From the NCBI GenBank assembly GCA_031769625.1, contig JAUIMM010000579.1:1736001-1800000 (forward strand): a stretch of 64,000 nucleotides of DNA, written 5' to 3'. Below the pieces are notes generated by a model. That model saw only the letters and a program-made list of their open reading frames with translations, had not been told where the DNA came from and made no database searches. Numbering within the stretch: position 1 is the first letter of the stretch; the number at the start of each line of letters is the position of its first letter. The position numbers and the translations under genes are program-made. Source of the stretch: Taudactylus pleione (taxonomy: Eukaryota; Chordata; Amphibia; Anura; Myobatrachidae). Of this stretch, positions 1-13,356 are shown piece after piece.

Positions 1-1995
1 AGTAAGTGTCACTCCCAATATACCATCTGTAATAGTAATATGCCCCCAGTAAGTGTAACTCCCAATAATATACCATCAGTAATAGTAACGTGCCCCCAGT
101 AAGTGTAACTCCCAATATATCATAAGTAATAGTAATATGCCCCCAGTAAGTGTAACTCCCAATAATATACTATCAGTAATAGTAACGTGCCCCCAGTAAA
201 TGTAACTCCCAATAATATACCATCAGTAATAGTAACGTGCCCCCAGTAAGTGTAACTCCCAATAATATACCATCAGTAATAGTAACGTGTCTCCAGTAAG
301 TGTCACTCCCAATATACCATCAGTAATAGTAACGTGCCCCCAGTAAGTGTCACTCTCAATATACCATCAGTAATAGTAACGTGCCCTGGCACTCCCAATA
401 TACCATCAGTAATTGTAACGTGCCCTCAGTAAGTGGCACTCCCAATATACCATCAGTAATGGTAACGTGCCCCCAGTGTCACTCCCAATATACCATCAGT
501 AATATTAACGTGCACCCAGTAAGTGTCACTCCCAATATACCATTAGTAAAAGTAACATGTCCACAGTGTCACTCCTATAATACTCCATCAGTAGTAGTAA
601 CGTGCCCCCAGTCAGTGTAACTCCCAATAATATACCATCAGTAATAGTAACGTGCCCCCAGTAAGTGTAACTCCCAATATACCATCAGTAATAGTAATAT
701 TCTCCCAGTAAGTGTAACTCCCAATATACCATCAGTAATAGTAATATGCCCCCAGTAAGTGTAACTCCCAATAATATACCATCAGTAATAGTAACGTGCC
801 CCCAGTAAGTATAACTCCCAATATACCATCAGTAATAGTAACGTGCCCCCAGTAAGTGTCACTCCCAATATACCATCAGTAATAGTAATATGCCCCCAGT
901 AAGTGTAACTCCCAATAATATACCATCAGTAATAGTAACGTGCCCCCAGTAAGTGTCACTCCCAATATACCATCAGTAATAGTAATGTGCCCCCACTAAG
1001 TGTAACTCCCAATAATATACCATCAATAATAGTAACGTGCCCCCAGTAAGTGTAACTCCCAATAATATACCATCAGTAATAGTAACGTGCCCCCAGTAAG
1101 TGTCACTCCCAATATACCATCAGTAATAGTAATGTGCCCCCAGTAAGTGTAACTCCCAATATACCATCAGTAATAGTAACGTGCCCTCAGTAAGTGTCAC
1201 TCCCAATATACCATCAGTAATAGTAATATGCCCCCAGTAAGTGTAACTCCCAATAATATACCATCAGTAATAGTAACGTGCCCCCAGTAAGTGTAACTCC
1301 CAATATATCATCAGTAATAGTAACGTGCCCCCAGTAAGTGTAACTCCCACTATACCATCAGTAATAGTAATATGCCCCCAGTAAGTGTAACTCCCAATAA
1401 TATACCATCAGTAATAGTAACATGCCCCCAGTAAGTGTAACTCCCAATATATCATAAGTAATAGTAATATGCCCCCAGTAAATGTAACTCCCAATAATAT
1501 ACCATCAGTAATTGTAACGTGCCCCCAGTAAGTGTAACTCCCAATAATATACCATCAGTAATAGTAACGTGCCCCCAGTAAGTGTAACTCCCAATAATAT
1601 ACCATCAGTAATAGTAACGTGTCTCCAGTAAGTGTCACTCCCAATATACCATCAGTAATAGTAACGTGCCCCCAGTAAGTGTCACTCTCAATATACCATC
1701 AGTAATAGTAACGTGCCCTGGCACTCCCAATATACCATCAGTAATTGTAACGTGCCCCCTGTAAGTGGCACTCCCAATTTACCATCAGCAATGGTAACGT
1801 GCCCCCAGTGTCACTCCCAATATACCATCAGTAATATTAACGTGCACCCAGTAAGTGTCACTCCCAATATACCATTAGTAAAAGTAACGTGTCCACAGTG
1901 TCACTCCTATAATATACCATCGGTAGTAGTAACGTGCCCCTAGTAAGTGTAACTCCCAATAATATACCATCAGTAATAGTAACGTGCCCCCAGTA
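1..1995 (+). repeat. Diverged 1,332-bp tandem duplication
   Basis: Bases 1 to about 650 recur at 1333 to about 1985. Shared rare variants keep the offset at 1,332: the CATAAGTAAT monomer (121 and 1453), the CCCTGGCACTCCC deletion monomer (about 383 and 1715), and the cassette with GTGTCCACAGTGTCACTCC. Scattered substitutions separate the copies, for example CCAGTCAGTG near 610 against CTAGTAAGTG near 1942. Similarity stops near 1995. The region is rich in 50-bp monomers carrying AATAATATACC. Confidence 0.8.
476..612 (+). repeat. Distinctive variant cassette M (first of nine)
   Basis: A run of unusual monomers always in the same order: a 43-bp monomer, one with AATATTAACGTGCACCC, one with CATTAGTAAAAGTAAC, one with GTGTCCACAGTGTCACTCC, then CAGTAGTAGTAAC. 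Other full or partial copies begin their GTGTCCACAG monomer near 1889, 2547, 3721, 4673, 5527, 13141, 14129 and 15782. The cassette was not seen right of about 15.9 kb. It serves as a marker of how blocks were shuffled in the left part of the array. Confidence 0.85.
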
Positions 1996-2274
1996 AGTGT
2001 AACTCCCAATATACCATCAGTAATAGTAACGTGCCCCCAGTAATTTGTAACTCCCAATAATATACCATCAGTAATAGTAACGTGCCCCCAGTAAGTGTCA
2101 CTCCCAATATTCCATCAGTAATAGTAATATGCCCCCAGTAAGTGTAACTCCCAATAATATACCATCAGTAATAGTAACGTGCCCCCAGTAAGTGTAACTC
2201 CCAATATACCATCAGTAATAGTAATATGCGCCCAGTAAGTGTAACTCCCAATAATATACCATCAGTAATAGTAA

Positions 2275-3950
2275 TATGCCCCCAGTAAGTGTCACTCTCA
2301 ATATACCATCAGTAATAGTAACGTGCCCTGGTACTCCCAATATACCATCAGTAATTGTAACGTGCCCCCAGTAAGTGTCACTCCCAATATACCATCTGTA
2401 ATAGTAACGTGCCCCCAGTAAGTGGCACTCCCAATATACCATCAGTAACGGTAACGTGCCCCCAGTGTCACTCCCAATATACCATCAGTAATATTAACGT
2501 GCACCCAGTAAGTGTCACTCCCAATATACCATCAGTAAAAGTAACGTGTCCACAGTGTCACTCCTATAATATACCATCAGTAGTAGTAACGTGCCCCCAG
2601 TAAGTGTCACTCCCAATAATATACCATCAATAAGTTACGTGCCCCCAGTATGTCACTCCCAATATACCATCACTAATAGTAATGTAAGTCTACAGTAACT
2701 CCCAATATACCATCAGAAATAGTAACATGCCCCCCAGTAAGTGTCACTCCCAATATACCGTCGGTAATAGTAACGTGCCCCCAGTAAGTGTAACTCCCAA
2801 TAATATACCATCAATAATAGTATCGTGCCACCAGTAAGTGTAACTCCCAATATACCATCAGTAATAGTAATATGCCCCCAGTAAGTGTAACTCCCAATAA
2901 TATACCATCAGTAATAGTAACGTGCCCCCAGTAAGTGTAACTCCCAATATACCATCAGTAATAGTAATATTCCCCCAGTAAGTGTAACTCCCAATAATAT
3001 ACCATCAGTAATAGTAATATGCCCCCAGTAAGTGTAACTCCCAATAATATACCATCAGTAATAGTAATATTCTCCCTGTAAGTGTAACTCCCAATATACC
3101 ATCAGTAATCGTAACGTACCCCCAGTAAGTGTCACTCCCACTATACCTTCAGTAATAGTAACGTGCCCCCAGTAAGTGTAACTCCCTTTAAAATACCATC
3201 AGTAATCGTCACGTGCCCCCAGTAAGTGTCACTCCCACTATACCGTTGGTAATAGTAACGTGCCCCCAGTAAGTGTCACTCCCAATATACCGTCAGTAAA
3301 AGTAACATACCCCCAGTAAGTGTAACTCCCAATAATATACCATCAGTAATAGTAATGTGCCCCCAGTAAGTGTAACTCCCAATATACCATCAGTAATACT
3401 AACGTGCCCCCAGTAAGTGTCACTCCCACTATACCATCAGTAATAGTAACGTGCCCCCAGTAAGTGTCACTCTCAATATACCATCAGTAATAATAACGTG
3501 CCCTGGTACTCTCAATATACCATCAGTAATTGTAACGTGCTCCCAGTAAGTGTCACTCCCAATATACCATCAGCAATAGTAACGTGCCCCCAGTAAGTGG
3601 CACTCCCAATATACCATCAGTAATGGTAACGTGCCCCCAGTGTCACTCCCAATATACCATCAGTAATATTAACGTGCACCTAGTAAGTGTCACTCCCAAT
3701 ATACCATTAGTAAAAGTATCGTGTCCACAGTGTCACTCCTATAATATACCATCAGTAGTAGTAACGTGCCCCCAGTAAGTGTCACTCCCAATAATATACC
3801 ATCAATAAGTTACGTGCCCCCAGTATGTCACTCCCAATATACCATCACTAATAGTAATGTAAGTCTACAGTAACTCCCAATATACCATCAGTAATAGTAA
3901 CATGCCCCCCAGTAAGTGTCACTCCCAATATACCATCGGTAATAGTAACG
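2275..3950 (+). repeat. 1,175-bp tandem duplication (25 x 47)
   Basis: Bases 2275-2775 recur at 3450-3950 with a constant offset of 1,175, exactly 25 monomer lengths. Matching landmarks are GTCACTCTCA (2291 and 3466), the CCCTGGTACT monomer, the TAATGTAAGTCTACAGTAAC oddity (about 2690 and 3865), and the C6-run monomer after CATG (2726 and 3901). The copies differ by scattered substitutions, so this is an older duplication than those in the right half of the window. Confidence 0.8.
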
Positions 3951-5320
3951 AGCCCCAAGTAAGTGTCACTCCCAATAATATACCATCAATAATAGTTACG
4001 TGCCCCCAGTAAGTGTAACTCCCAATATACCATCAGTAATAGTAACGAGCCCCCAGTAAGTGTCACTCCCAATATACCATCAGTAATAGTAATGTGCCCC
4101 CAGTAAGTGTAACTCCCAATATACCATCAGTAATAGTAACGTGCCCCCAGTAAGTATCCCTCCCAATATACCATCAGTAATAGTAATATGCCCCCAGTAA
4201 GTGTAACTCCCAATAATATACAATCAGTAATAGTAACGTGCCCCCAGTAAGTGTAACTCCCAATATATCATCAGTAATAGTAACGTGCCCCCAGAAAGTG
4301 TAACTCCCACTATACCATCAGTAATAGTAATATGCCCCCAGTAAGTGTAACTCCCACTAATATACCATTAGTAATAGTAACGTGCCCCCAGTAAGTGTAA
4401 CTACCAATATATCATAAGTAATAGTAATATGCCCCCAGTAAGTGTAACTCCCAATAATATACCATCAGTAATAGTAACGTGCCCCCAGTAAGTGTAACTC
4501 CCAATAATATACCATCAGTAATAGTAACGTGCCCCCAGTAAGTGTAACTCCCAATAATATACCATCAGTAATAGTAACGTGTCTCCAGTAAGTGTCACTC
4601 CCAATATACCATCAGTAATAGTAACGTGCCCCCAGTAAGTGTCACTCCCTATATACCATTAGTAAAAGTAACATGTCCACAGTGTCACTCCTTAAATATA
4701 CCATCAGTAGTAGTAACGTGCCCCCAGTAAGTGTAACTCCCAATAATATGCCATCAATAATAGTAATATTCTCCCAGTAAGTGTAACTCCCAATATACCA
4801 TCAGTAATAGTAATGTGCCCCAAGTGTAACTTCCAATAATATACCATCAGTAATAGTAACGTGCCCCCAGTAAGTGTCACTCCCAATATACCATCAGTAA
4901 TAGTAATTTGCCCCCAGTAAGTGTAACTCCCAATAATATACCATCAGTAATAGTAACGTGCCCCCAGTAAGTGTAACTCCCAATATACCGTCGGTAATAG
5001 TAACGTGCCCCCAGTAAGTGTCACTCCCAATATTCCGTCGTTACAAGTAACGTGCCCCCAGCAAGTGTAACTCCCAATATACCATCAGTAATAGTAACGT
5101 ACCCCCAGTAAGTGTAACTCCCAATGTACCATCAGTAATAGTAACGTGCCCCCAGTAAGTGTAACTCCCAATATACCAACAGTAATAGTAAAGTGCCCCC
5201 AGTAAGTGGTACTCCCAATATACCATCAGTATTTGTAACGTGCCCCCAGTAAGTGTAACTCCCAATATACCATCAGTAATAGTAACGTGCCCCCAGTAAG
5301 TGTAACTCCCAATCATATAC
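3890..5320 (+). repeat. Oldest, diverged copy of the 1.86-kb HOR
   Basis: Order and rare variants match the HOR copies at 8.9 and 10.8 kb. The C6 monomer followed by TAACGAGCCCCAAG at 3901 matches 9001 and 10859 (offsets 5,100 and 6,958). The CCAGAAAGTG monomer near 4292 matches 9392. The unusual TTCCGTCGTTACAAG monomer at 5033 matches 9801 and 11659. The offset falls from 5,100 to 4,768 across the block, so this copy has about 330 bp extra, including a partial M cassette near 4650-4720. It contains the four monomers (about 5100-5290) that HOR copy 1 lacks. Confidence 0.75.
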
Positions 5321-6080
5321 CATCAGTAATAGTAACGTGCCCCCAGTAAGTGTCACTCCCAATGTACCATCAGTAATAGTAACGTGCCCCCAGTAAGTGT
5401 AACTCCCAATATACCAACAGTAATAGTAACGTGCCCCCAGTAAGTGTAACTCCCAATAATATACCATCAGTAATATTATCATGCACCCAGTAAGTGTCAC
5501 TCCCAATATACCATTAGTAAAAGTAACGTGTCCACAGTGTCACTCCTATAATATACCATCAGTAGTAGTAACGTGCCCCCAGTAAGTGTCACCCAATAAT
5601 ATACCATCAATAAGTTACGTGCCCCCAGTATGTCACTCCCAATATACCATCACTAATAGTAATGTGCCTCCAGTAAGTGTAACTCCCAATTATATACCAT
5701 CAATAATAGTTAGGTGCCCCCAGTATGTGTCTCTCTGAATATACCATCAGTAATAGTAACATGCCTCCAGTAAGTCTACAGTAACTCCCAATATACCATC
5801 CGTAATAGTAACGTGTCCCCCAGTAAGTGTCACTCCCAATATACCCTCAGTAATAGTAACGTGCCCCCAGTAAGTGTCACTCACAATATACCGTCAATAA
5901 TAGTAACGTGCCCCCAGTAAGTGTCACTCCCAATATACCGTCAGTAATAGTAACGTGCCCCCAGTAAGTGTCACTCCCAATATACCATCAGTAATAGTAA
6001 CATGCCCCCATTAAGTGTAACTCCCAATATACCATCAGTAATAGTAACGTGCCCCCAGTAAGTGTCACTCCCAATATACC
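5320..6080 (+). repeat. Mosaic segment with M and L cassettes
   Basis: An M cassette lies at about 5480-5600. After it comes a second odd cassette (called L here) at about 5685-5755: a 50-bp monomer with AATTATATACC, then ATCAATAATAGTTAGGTG, then AGTATGTGTCTCTCTGAATA. L recurs near 14.29, 15.03 and 15.94 kb, each time to the right of other shared variants. The rest are ordinary monomers with ACCGTCAG or ACCCTCAG changes. No unique sequence is present. Confidence 0.7.
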
Positions 6081-8920
6081 ATCAGTAATAGCAATATGCC
6101 TCCAGTGTCAATCCCAATATACCATCAGTAATAGTAACGTGCCTCCAATAAGTGTAACTCCCACTATACCATCAGTAATAGTAACGTGCCTCCTGTAAGT
6201 GTAACTCCCAATATACCAAAAGTAATAGTAACGTGCCCCAAGTAAGTGTATCTCCCAATATACCATCAGTAATAGTAACTTGCCCCCAGTTAGTGTCGCT
6301 CCCAATATACCATCAGTAATAGTAACGTGCCCCCAGTAAGTGTAACTCCCAATATACCATCAGTAATAGTAATGTGCCCCCAGTAAGTTTAACTCCCACT
6401 ACACCATCAGTAATAGTAACTTGCCCCCAGTTAGTGTCGCTCCCAATATACCATCAGTAATAGTAACGTGCCCCCAGTAAGTGTCACTCCCAATATACCA
6501 TCAGTAATAGTAACGTGCCCCCAGTAAGTGTATCTCCCAATATACCATCAGTAATAGTAACGTGCACCCAGTAAGTGTTACTCCCAATATACCATCAGTA
6601 ATAGTAACGTGCCCCTAGTAAGTGTAACTCCCAATATACCATCAGTAATAGTAACGTGCCCCCAGTAAGTGTCAATCCCACTATACCATCAGTAATAGTA
6701 ACGTGCCCCCAGTAAGTGGCACTCCCAATATACCATCAGTAATAGAAATGTGCCCCCAGTAAGTGTCACTCCCAATATACCATCAGTAATAGAAAGGTGC
6801 CCCCAGTAAGTGTAACTCCCAATATACCATAAGTAATAGTAACGTGCCCCCAGTTAGTGTCGCTCCCAATATACCATCAGTAATAGTAACGTGCCTCCAG
6901 TAATTGTAACTCCCAATATATCAACTGTAATAGTAACGTGCCCCCAGTAAGTGTAACTCCCAATATACCATCAGTAATAGTAACGTGCCCCCAGTAAGTG
7001 TAACTCCCAATATACCATCAGTAATAGTAACGTGCTCCCAGTAATTGTAACTCCCAATATACCAACAGTAATAATAACATGCCTCCAGTGTCACTCCCAA
7101 TATACCATCAGTAATAGTAACGTGCCTCCAATAAGTGTAACTCCCAATATACCAACAGTAATAGTAACGTGCCCCCAGTAAGTTTCACTCCTACTATACC
7201 ATCTGTAATAGTAATGTGCCCCCAGTAAGTGTCACTCCCAATATACCATCAGTAATAGTAACGTACCCCCAGTAAGTGTAACTCCCAATATACCATCAGT
7301 AATAGTAACGTGCCCCAGGTAAGTGTTACTCCCAATATACCATCAGTAATAGTAACGTGCCCCCAGTATGTGTAACTCCCAATATACCATCAGTAATAGT
7401 AATGTGCCCCCAGTAAGTGTAACTCCCAATATACCATCAGTAATAATAATGTGCCCCCAGTAAGTGTACCTCCCAATATACCATCATTAATAGTAACTTG
7501 CCCCCAGTTATTGTCACTCCCAATATACCATCAGTAATAGTAACATGCCCCCAGTAAGTGTAACTGCCAATATACCAACTGTAATTGTAACGTGCACCCA
7601 GTTAGTGTCACTCCCAATATACCCTCATTAATAGTAACGTGCCCCCAGTAAGTGTAACTCCCAATATACCATCAGTAATAGTAACGTGCCCCCAGTAAGT
7701 GTCCCTCCCACTATACCATCAGTAATAGTAACGTGCCCCCAGTAAGTGTCACTCCCAATATACCCTCATTAATAGTAACGTGCCCCCAATAAGTGTAACT
7801 CCCAATATACCATCAGTAATAGTAACATGCCCCCAGTAAGTGTCCCTCCCACTATACCATCAGTAATAGTAACGTGCCCCCAGTAAGTGTCACTCCCAAT
7901 ATACCATCAGTAATAGTAACATGCCCCCAGTAAGTGTAACTCCCAATATACCAACAGTAATCGTAACGTGCACCCAGTTAGTGTCACTCCCAATATACCC
8001 TCATTAATAGTAACGTGCCCCCAGTAAGTGTAACTCCCAATATTCCATCAGTAATAGTAACGTGCCCCCAGTAAGTGTCCCTCCCACTATACCATCAGTA
8101 ATAGTAACGAGCCCCCAGTAAGTGTAACTCCCAATATACCATCAGTAATAGTAACGTGCCCCCAGTATGTGTAACTCCCAATATACCACCAGTAATAGTA
8201 ATGTGCCCCCAGTAAGTGTAACTCCCAATATACCATCAGTAATAGTAACATGCCCCCAGTAAGTGTAACTCCCACCATACCATCAGTAATAGTAACGTGC
8301 CCCCAGTTAGTGTCACTCCCAATATACCATCAGTAATAATAACGTGCCCCCAGTAAGTGTAACTCCCAATATACCATCAGTAATAGTAACTTGCCCCCAG
8401 TTATTGTCGCTCCCAATATACCATCAGTAATAATAACGTGCCCCCAGTAAGTGTAACTCCCAATATACCAACAGTAATCGTAATGTGCACCCAGTTAGTG
8501 TCACTCCCAATATACCCTCATTAATAGTAACGTGCCCCCAGTAAGTGTCACTCCCAATATACCATCAGTAATAGTAACGTGCCCCCAGAAAGTGTCCCTC
8601 CCACTATACCATCAGTAATAGTAACGTGCTCCCAGTAAGTGTCACTCCCAATATACCATCAGTAATAGTAACGTGCCCCCAGTAAGTGTAACTCCCACTA
8701 TACCATCAGTAATAGTAACGTGCCCCCAGTTAGTGTCGCTCCCAATATACCCTCAGTAATAGTAACGTGCCTCCAGTAACTGTAACTCCCAATATACCAA
8801 CAGTAATAGTAACGTGCCTCCAGTAAGTGTAACTCCCAATATACCATCAGTAATAGTAACTTGTCCCCAGTAAGTGTAACTCCCAATATACCATCAGTAA
8901 TAGTAACGTGCCCCCAGTAA
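6080..8920 (+). repeat. Irregular monomer zone without a clear HOR
   Basis: Monomers here are mostly 47 bp, and the 50-bp form common on the left is almost absent. Neighbouring monomers differ at several positions. Only short local duplications are visible, such as the ACCCTCATTAATAG monomer with its neighbours near 7620, 7760, 7998 and 8515. I could not find a constant long offset within the block. It may be a remnant of an older array state. Confidence 0.65.
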
Positions 8921-10778
8921 GTGTCACTCCCTCTATTACATCAATAATAGTAACGTTCCCCCAGTAAGTGTCACTCCCAATATACCATCAGTAATAGTAA
9001 CATGCCCCCCAGTAAGTGTCACTCCCAATATACCGTCGGTAATAGTAACGAGCCCCAAGTAAGTGTCACTCCCAATAATATACCATCAATAATAGTTACG
9101 TGCCCCCAGTAAGTGTAACTCCCAATATACCATCAGTAATAGTAACGAGCCCCCAGTAAGTGTCTCTCCCAATATACCATCAGTAATAGTAATGTGCCCC
9201 CAGTAAGTGTAACTCCCAATATACCATCAGTAATAGTAACGTGCCCCCAGTAAGAATCCCTCCCAATATACCATCAGTAATAGTAATATGCCCCCCCTAA
9301 GTGTAACTCCCAATAATATACCATCAGTAATAGTAACGTGCCCCCAGTAAGTGTAAATCCCAATATATAATCAGTAATAGTAACGTGCCCCCAGAAAGTG
9401 TAACTCCCACTATACCATCAGTAATAGTAATATGCCCCCAGTAAGTGTAACTCCCACTAATATACCATTAGTAATAGTAACGTGCCCCCAGTAAGTGTAA
9501 CTACCAATATATCATAAGTAATAGTAATATGCCCCCTGTAAGTGTAACTCCCAAAAATATACCATCAGTAATAGTAACGTGCCCCCAGTAAGTGTAACTC
9601 CCAATAATATACCATCAGTAATAGTAACGTGCCCCCAGTAAGTGTAACTCCCAATAATATACCATCAATAATAGTAACGTTCCCCCAGTAAGTGTCACTC
9701 CCAATATACCATCAATAATAGTAACGTGCCCCCAGTAAGTGTAACTCCCAATATACGGTCGGTAATAGTAACGTGCCCCCAGTAAGTGTCACTCCCAATA
9801 TTCCGTCGTTACAAGTAACGTGCCCCCAGCAAGTGTAACTCCCAATATACCATCAGTAATAGTAACGTGCCCCCAGTAAGTGTCACTCCCAATGTACCAT
9901 CAGTAATAGTAACGTGCCCCCAGTAAGTGTCACTCCTAATATACCATCAGTAATAGTAACGTGCCCCCCAGTAAGTGTAACTCCCAATCATTTACCATCA
10001 GTAATAGTAAAGTGCCCCCAGTAAGTGTAACTCCCAATCATATACCATCAGTAATAGTAACGTGCCCCCAGTAAGTGTCACTCACAATATACCGTCAGTA
10101 ATAGTAACGTGCCCCCTGTAAGTGTCACTCCCAATATACCGTCAGTAATAGTAACGTGCCCCCAGTAAGTGTCACTCCCAATATACCCTCAGTAATAGTA
10201 ACGTGCCCCCAGTAAGTGTCACTCCCAATATACCCTCAGTACTAGTAACGTGCCCCCAGTAAGTGTCACTCCCAATATACCGTCAGTAATAGTAACGTGC
10301 CCCCAGTAAGTGTCACTCCCAATATACCATCAGTAATAGTAACATGCCCCCATTAAGTGTAACTCCCAATATACCATCAGTAATAGTAACGTGCCCCCAG
10401 TAAGTGTAACTCCCAATAATATACCATCAGCAATAGTAACGTGCCCCCAGTTAGTGTAACTCCCAATATACCATCAGTAATAGTAACGTGCTCCCAGTAA
10501 TTGTAACTCCCAATATACCAACAGTAATAGCAACATGCCTCCAGTGTCACTCCCAATATACCATCAGTAATAGTAACGTGCCTCCTGTAAGTGTAACTCC
10601 CAATATACCAAAAGTAATAGTAACGTGCCTCCAATAAGTGTCACTCCCAATATACCATCAGTAATAGTAACGTGTCCCCATTAAGTGTAACTCCCAATAT
10701 ACCATCAGTAATAGTAACGTGCCCCCAGTAAGTGTAACTCCCAATATACCATCAGTAATACTAACGTGCCCCCAGTAA
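8921..10778 (+). repeat. 1,858-bp higher-order repeat, copy 1
   Basis: This block starts at the landmark GTGTCACTCCCTCTAT (8921), which recurs at 10779. Internal landmarks keep the same 1,858 offset: the C6 monomer at 9001 and 10859, and TTCCGTCGTTACAAG at 9801 and 11659. Past about 9.84 kb the offset grows to 2,046, because this copy lacks a run of four monomers (188 bp) present in copy 2 and in the relative at 5.1-5.3 kb. The right part carries a series of ACCGTCAG and ACCCTCAG monomers. Confidence 0.85.
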
Positions 10779-12770
10779 GTGTCACTCCCTCTATACCATC
10801 AATAATAGTAACGTTCCCCCAGTAAGTGTCACTCCCAATATACCATCAGTAATAGTAACATGCCCCCCAGTAAGTGTCACTCCCAATATACCGTCGGTAA
10901 TAGTAACGAGCCCCAAGTAAGTGTCACTCCCAATAATATACCATCAATAATAGTTACGTGCCCCCAGTAAGTGTAACTCCCAATATACCATCAGTAATAG
11001 TAACGAGCCCCCAGTAAGTGTCACTCCCAATATACCATCAGTAATAGTAATGTGCCCCCAGTAAGTGTAACTCCCAATATACCATCAGTAATAGTAACGT
11101 GCCCCCAGTAAGTATCCCTCCCAATATACCATCAGTAATAGTAATATGCCCCCCCTAAGTGTAACTCCCAATAATATACCATCAGTAATAGTAACGTGCC
11201 CCCAGTAAGTGTAAATCCCAATATATCATCAGTAATAGTAACGTGCCCCCAGAAAGTGTAACTCCCACTATACCATCAGTAATAGTAATATGCCCCCAGT
11301 AAGTGTAACTCCCACTAATATACCATTAGTAATAGTAACGTGCCCCCAGTAAGTGTAACTACCAATATATCATAAGTAATAGTAATATGCCCCCTGTAAG
11401 TGTAACTCCCAATAATATACCATCAGTAATAGTAACGTGCCCCCAGTAAGTGTAACTCCCAATAATATACCATCAGTAATAGTAACGTGCCCCCAGTAAG
11501 TGTAACTCCCAATAATATACCATCAATAATAGTAACGTTCCCCCAGTAAGTGTCACTCCCAATATACCATCAGTAATAGTAACGTGCCCCCAGTAAGTGT
11601 AACTCCCAATATACGGTCGGTAATAGTAACGTGCCCCCAGTAAGTGTCACTCCCAATATTCCGTCGTTACAAGTAACGTGCCCCCAGCAAGTGTAACTCC
11701 CAATATACCATCAGTAATAGTAACGTACCCCCAGTAAGTGTAACTCCCAATGTACCATCAGTAATAGTAACGTGCCCCCAGTAAGTGTAACTCCCAATAT
11801 ACCAACAGTAATAGTAAAGTGCCCCCAGTAAGTGTAACTCCCAATATACCATCAGTAATTGTAACGTGCCCCCAGTAAGTGTAACTCCCAATATACCATC
11901 AGTAATAGTAACGTGCCCCCAGTAAGTGTCACTCCCAATGTACCATCAGTAATAGTAACGTGCCCCCAGTAAGTGTCTCTCCTAATATACCATCAGTAAT
12001 AGTAACGTGCCCCCCAGTAAGTGTAACTCCCAATCATTTACCATCAGTAATAGTAACGTGCCCCCAGTAAGTGTAACTCCGAATCATATACCATCAGTAA
12101 TAGTAACGTGCCCCCAGTAAGTGTCACTCACAATATACCGTCAGTAATAGTAACGTGCCCCCTGTAAGTGTCACTCCCAATATACCGTCAGTAATAGTAA
12201 CGTGCCCCCAGTAAGTGTCACTCCCAATATACCCTCAGTAATAGTAAGGTGCCCCCAGTAAGTGTCACTCCCAATATACCCTCAGTAATAGTAACGTGCC
12301 CCCAGTAAGTGTCACTCCCAATATACCGTCAGTAATAGTAACGTGCCCCCAGTAAGTGTCACTCCCAATATACCATCAGTAATAGTAACATGCCCCCATT
12401 AAGTGTAACTCCCAATATACCATCAGTAGTAGTAACGTGCCCCCACTAAGTGTAACTCCCAATAATATACCATCAGCAATAGTAACGTGCCCCCAGTTAG
12501 TGTAACTCCCAATATACCATCAGTAATAGTAACGTGCTCCCAGTAATTGTAACTCCCAATATACCAACAGTAATAGCAACATGCCTCCAGTGTCACTCCC
12601 AATATACCATCAGTAATAGTAACGTGCCTCCTGTAAGTGTAACTCCCAATATACCAAAAGTAATAGTAACGTGCCTCCAATAAGTGTCACTCCCAATATA
12701 CCATCAGTAATAGTAACGTGTCCCCATTAAGTGTAACTCCCAATATACCATCAGTAATAGTAACGTGCCC
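10779..12770 (+). repeat. 1,858-bp higher-order repeat, copy 2 (with 188 bp more)
   Basis: The order of variants is the same as in copy 1, with only scattered base differences, for example CAATATATCA near 11220 against CAATATATAA at 9361. It keeps four monomers at about 11,730-11,920 that copy 1 lacks. The GCCCCCTG landmark is at 12157, against 10111 in copy 1 (2,046 apart) and 14461 in a partial third copy (2,304 apart). Similarity to copy 1 fades near 12,770. Confidence 0.85.
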
Positions 12771-13356
12771 CCATTAAGTGTAACTCCCAATATACCATCA
12801 GTAATAGTAACGTGCTCCCAGTAATTGTAACTCCCACTATACTATCAGTAACAGTAACGTGCCCCCAGTAAGTGTCACTCACAATATACCATCAGTAATA
12901 GTAACGTGCCCCCAGTAAGTGTATCTCCCAATATACCATCAGTAATAGTAACGTGCCTCCAGTAAGTGTAACTCCCAATATACCATCAGTAATAGTAACG
13001 TGCCCCCAGTAAGAGTAACTCCCAAAATACCATCAGTAATAGTAACGTGCCCCCAGTAAGTGTAACTCCCAATATACCATCAGTAATAGTAACGTGCCCC
13101 CAGTAAGTGTCACTCCCAATATACCATTAGTAAAAGTAACGTGTCCACAGTGTCACTCCTATAATATACCATCAGTAGTAGTAACGTGCCCCTAGTAAGT
13201 GTCACCCAATAATATACCATCAATAAGTTACGTGCCCCCAGTATGTCACTCCCAATATACCATCAGTAATAGTAACTTGTCCCCAGTAAGTGTAACTCCC
13301 ATTATACCATCAGTAATAGTAACATACCCCCAGTAAGTGTCACTCCCAATATACCA
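12770..13356 (+). repeat. Mosaic monomers between HORs
   Basis: Ordinary 47-bp monomers, then an M cassette (about 13,120-13,190) and its usual followers with GTCACCCAATAATATACC and ATCAATAAGTTACG. The arrangement resembles 5.5-5.65 kb. No unique sequence is seen. Confidence 0.65.

Noticed and set aside
381..620. Plus-strand reading frame of 79 codons, with relatives near 1713, 2409 and 3584
   Set aside because: It follows the satellite exactly, is open only because length-variant monomers shift frame past the TAA and TAG stops, and has no flanking gene signals.
5033..5060. TTCCGTCGTTACAAG as possible foreign or unique sequence
   Set aside because: It aligns with a monomer (ATACCATCAGTAATAG) with several changes and recurs at 9801 and 11659, so it is an old variant monomer.
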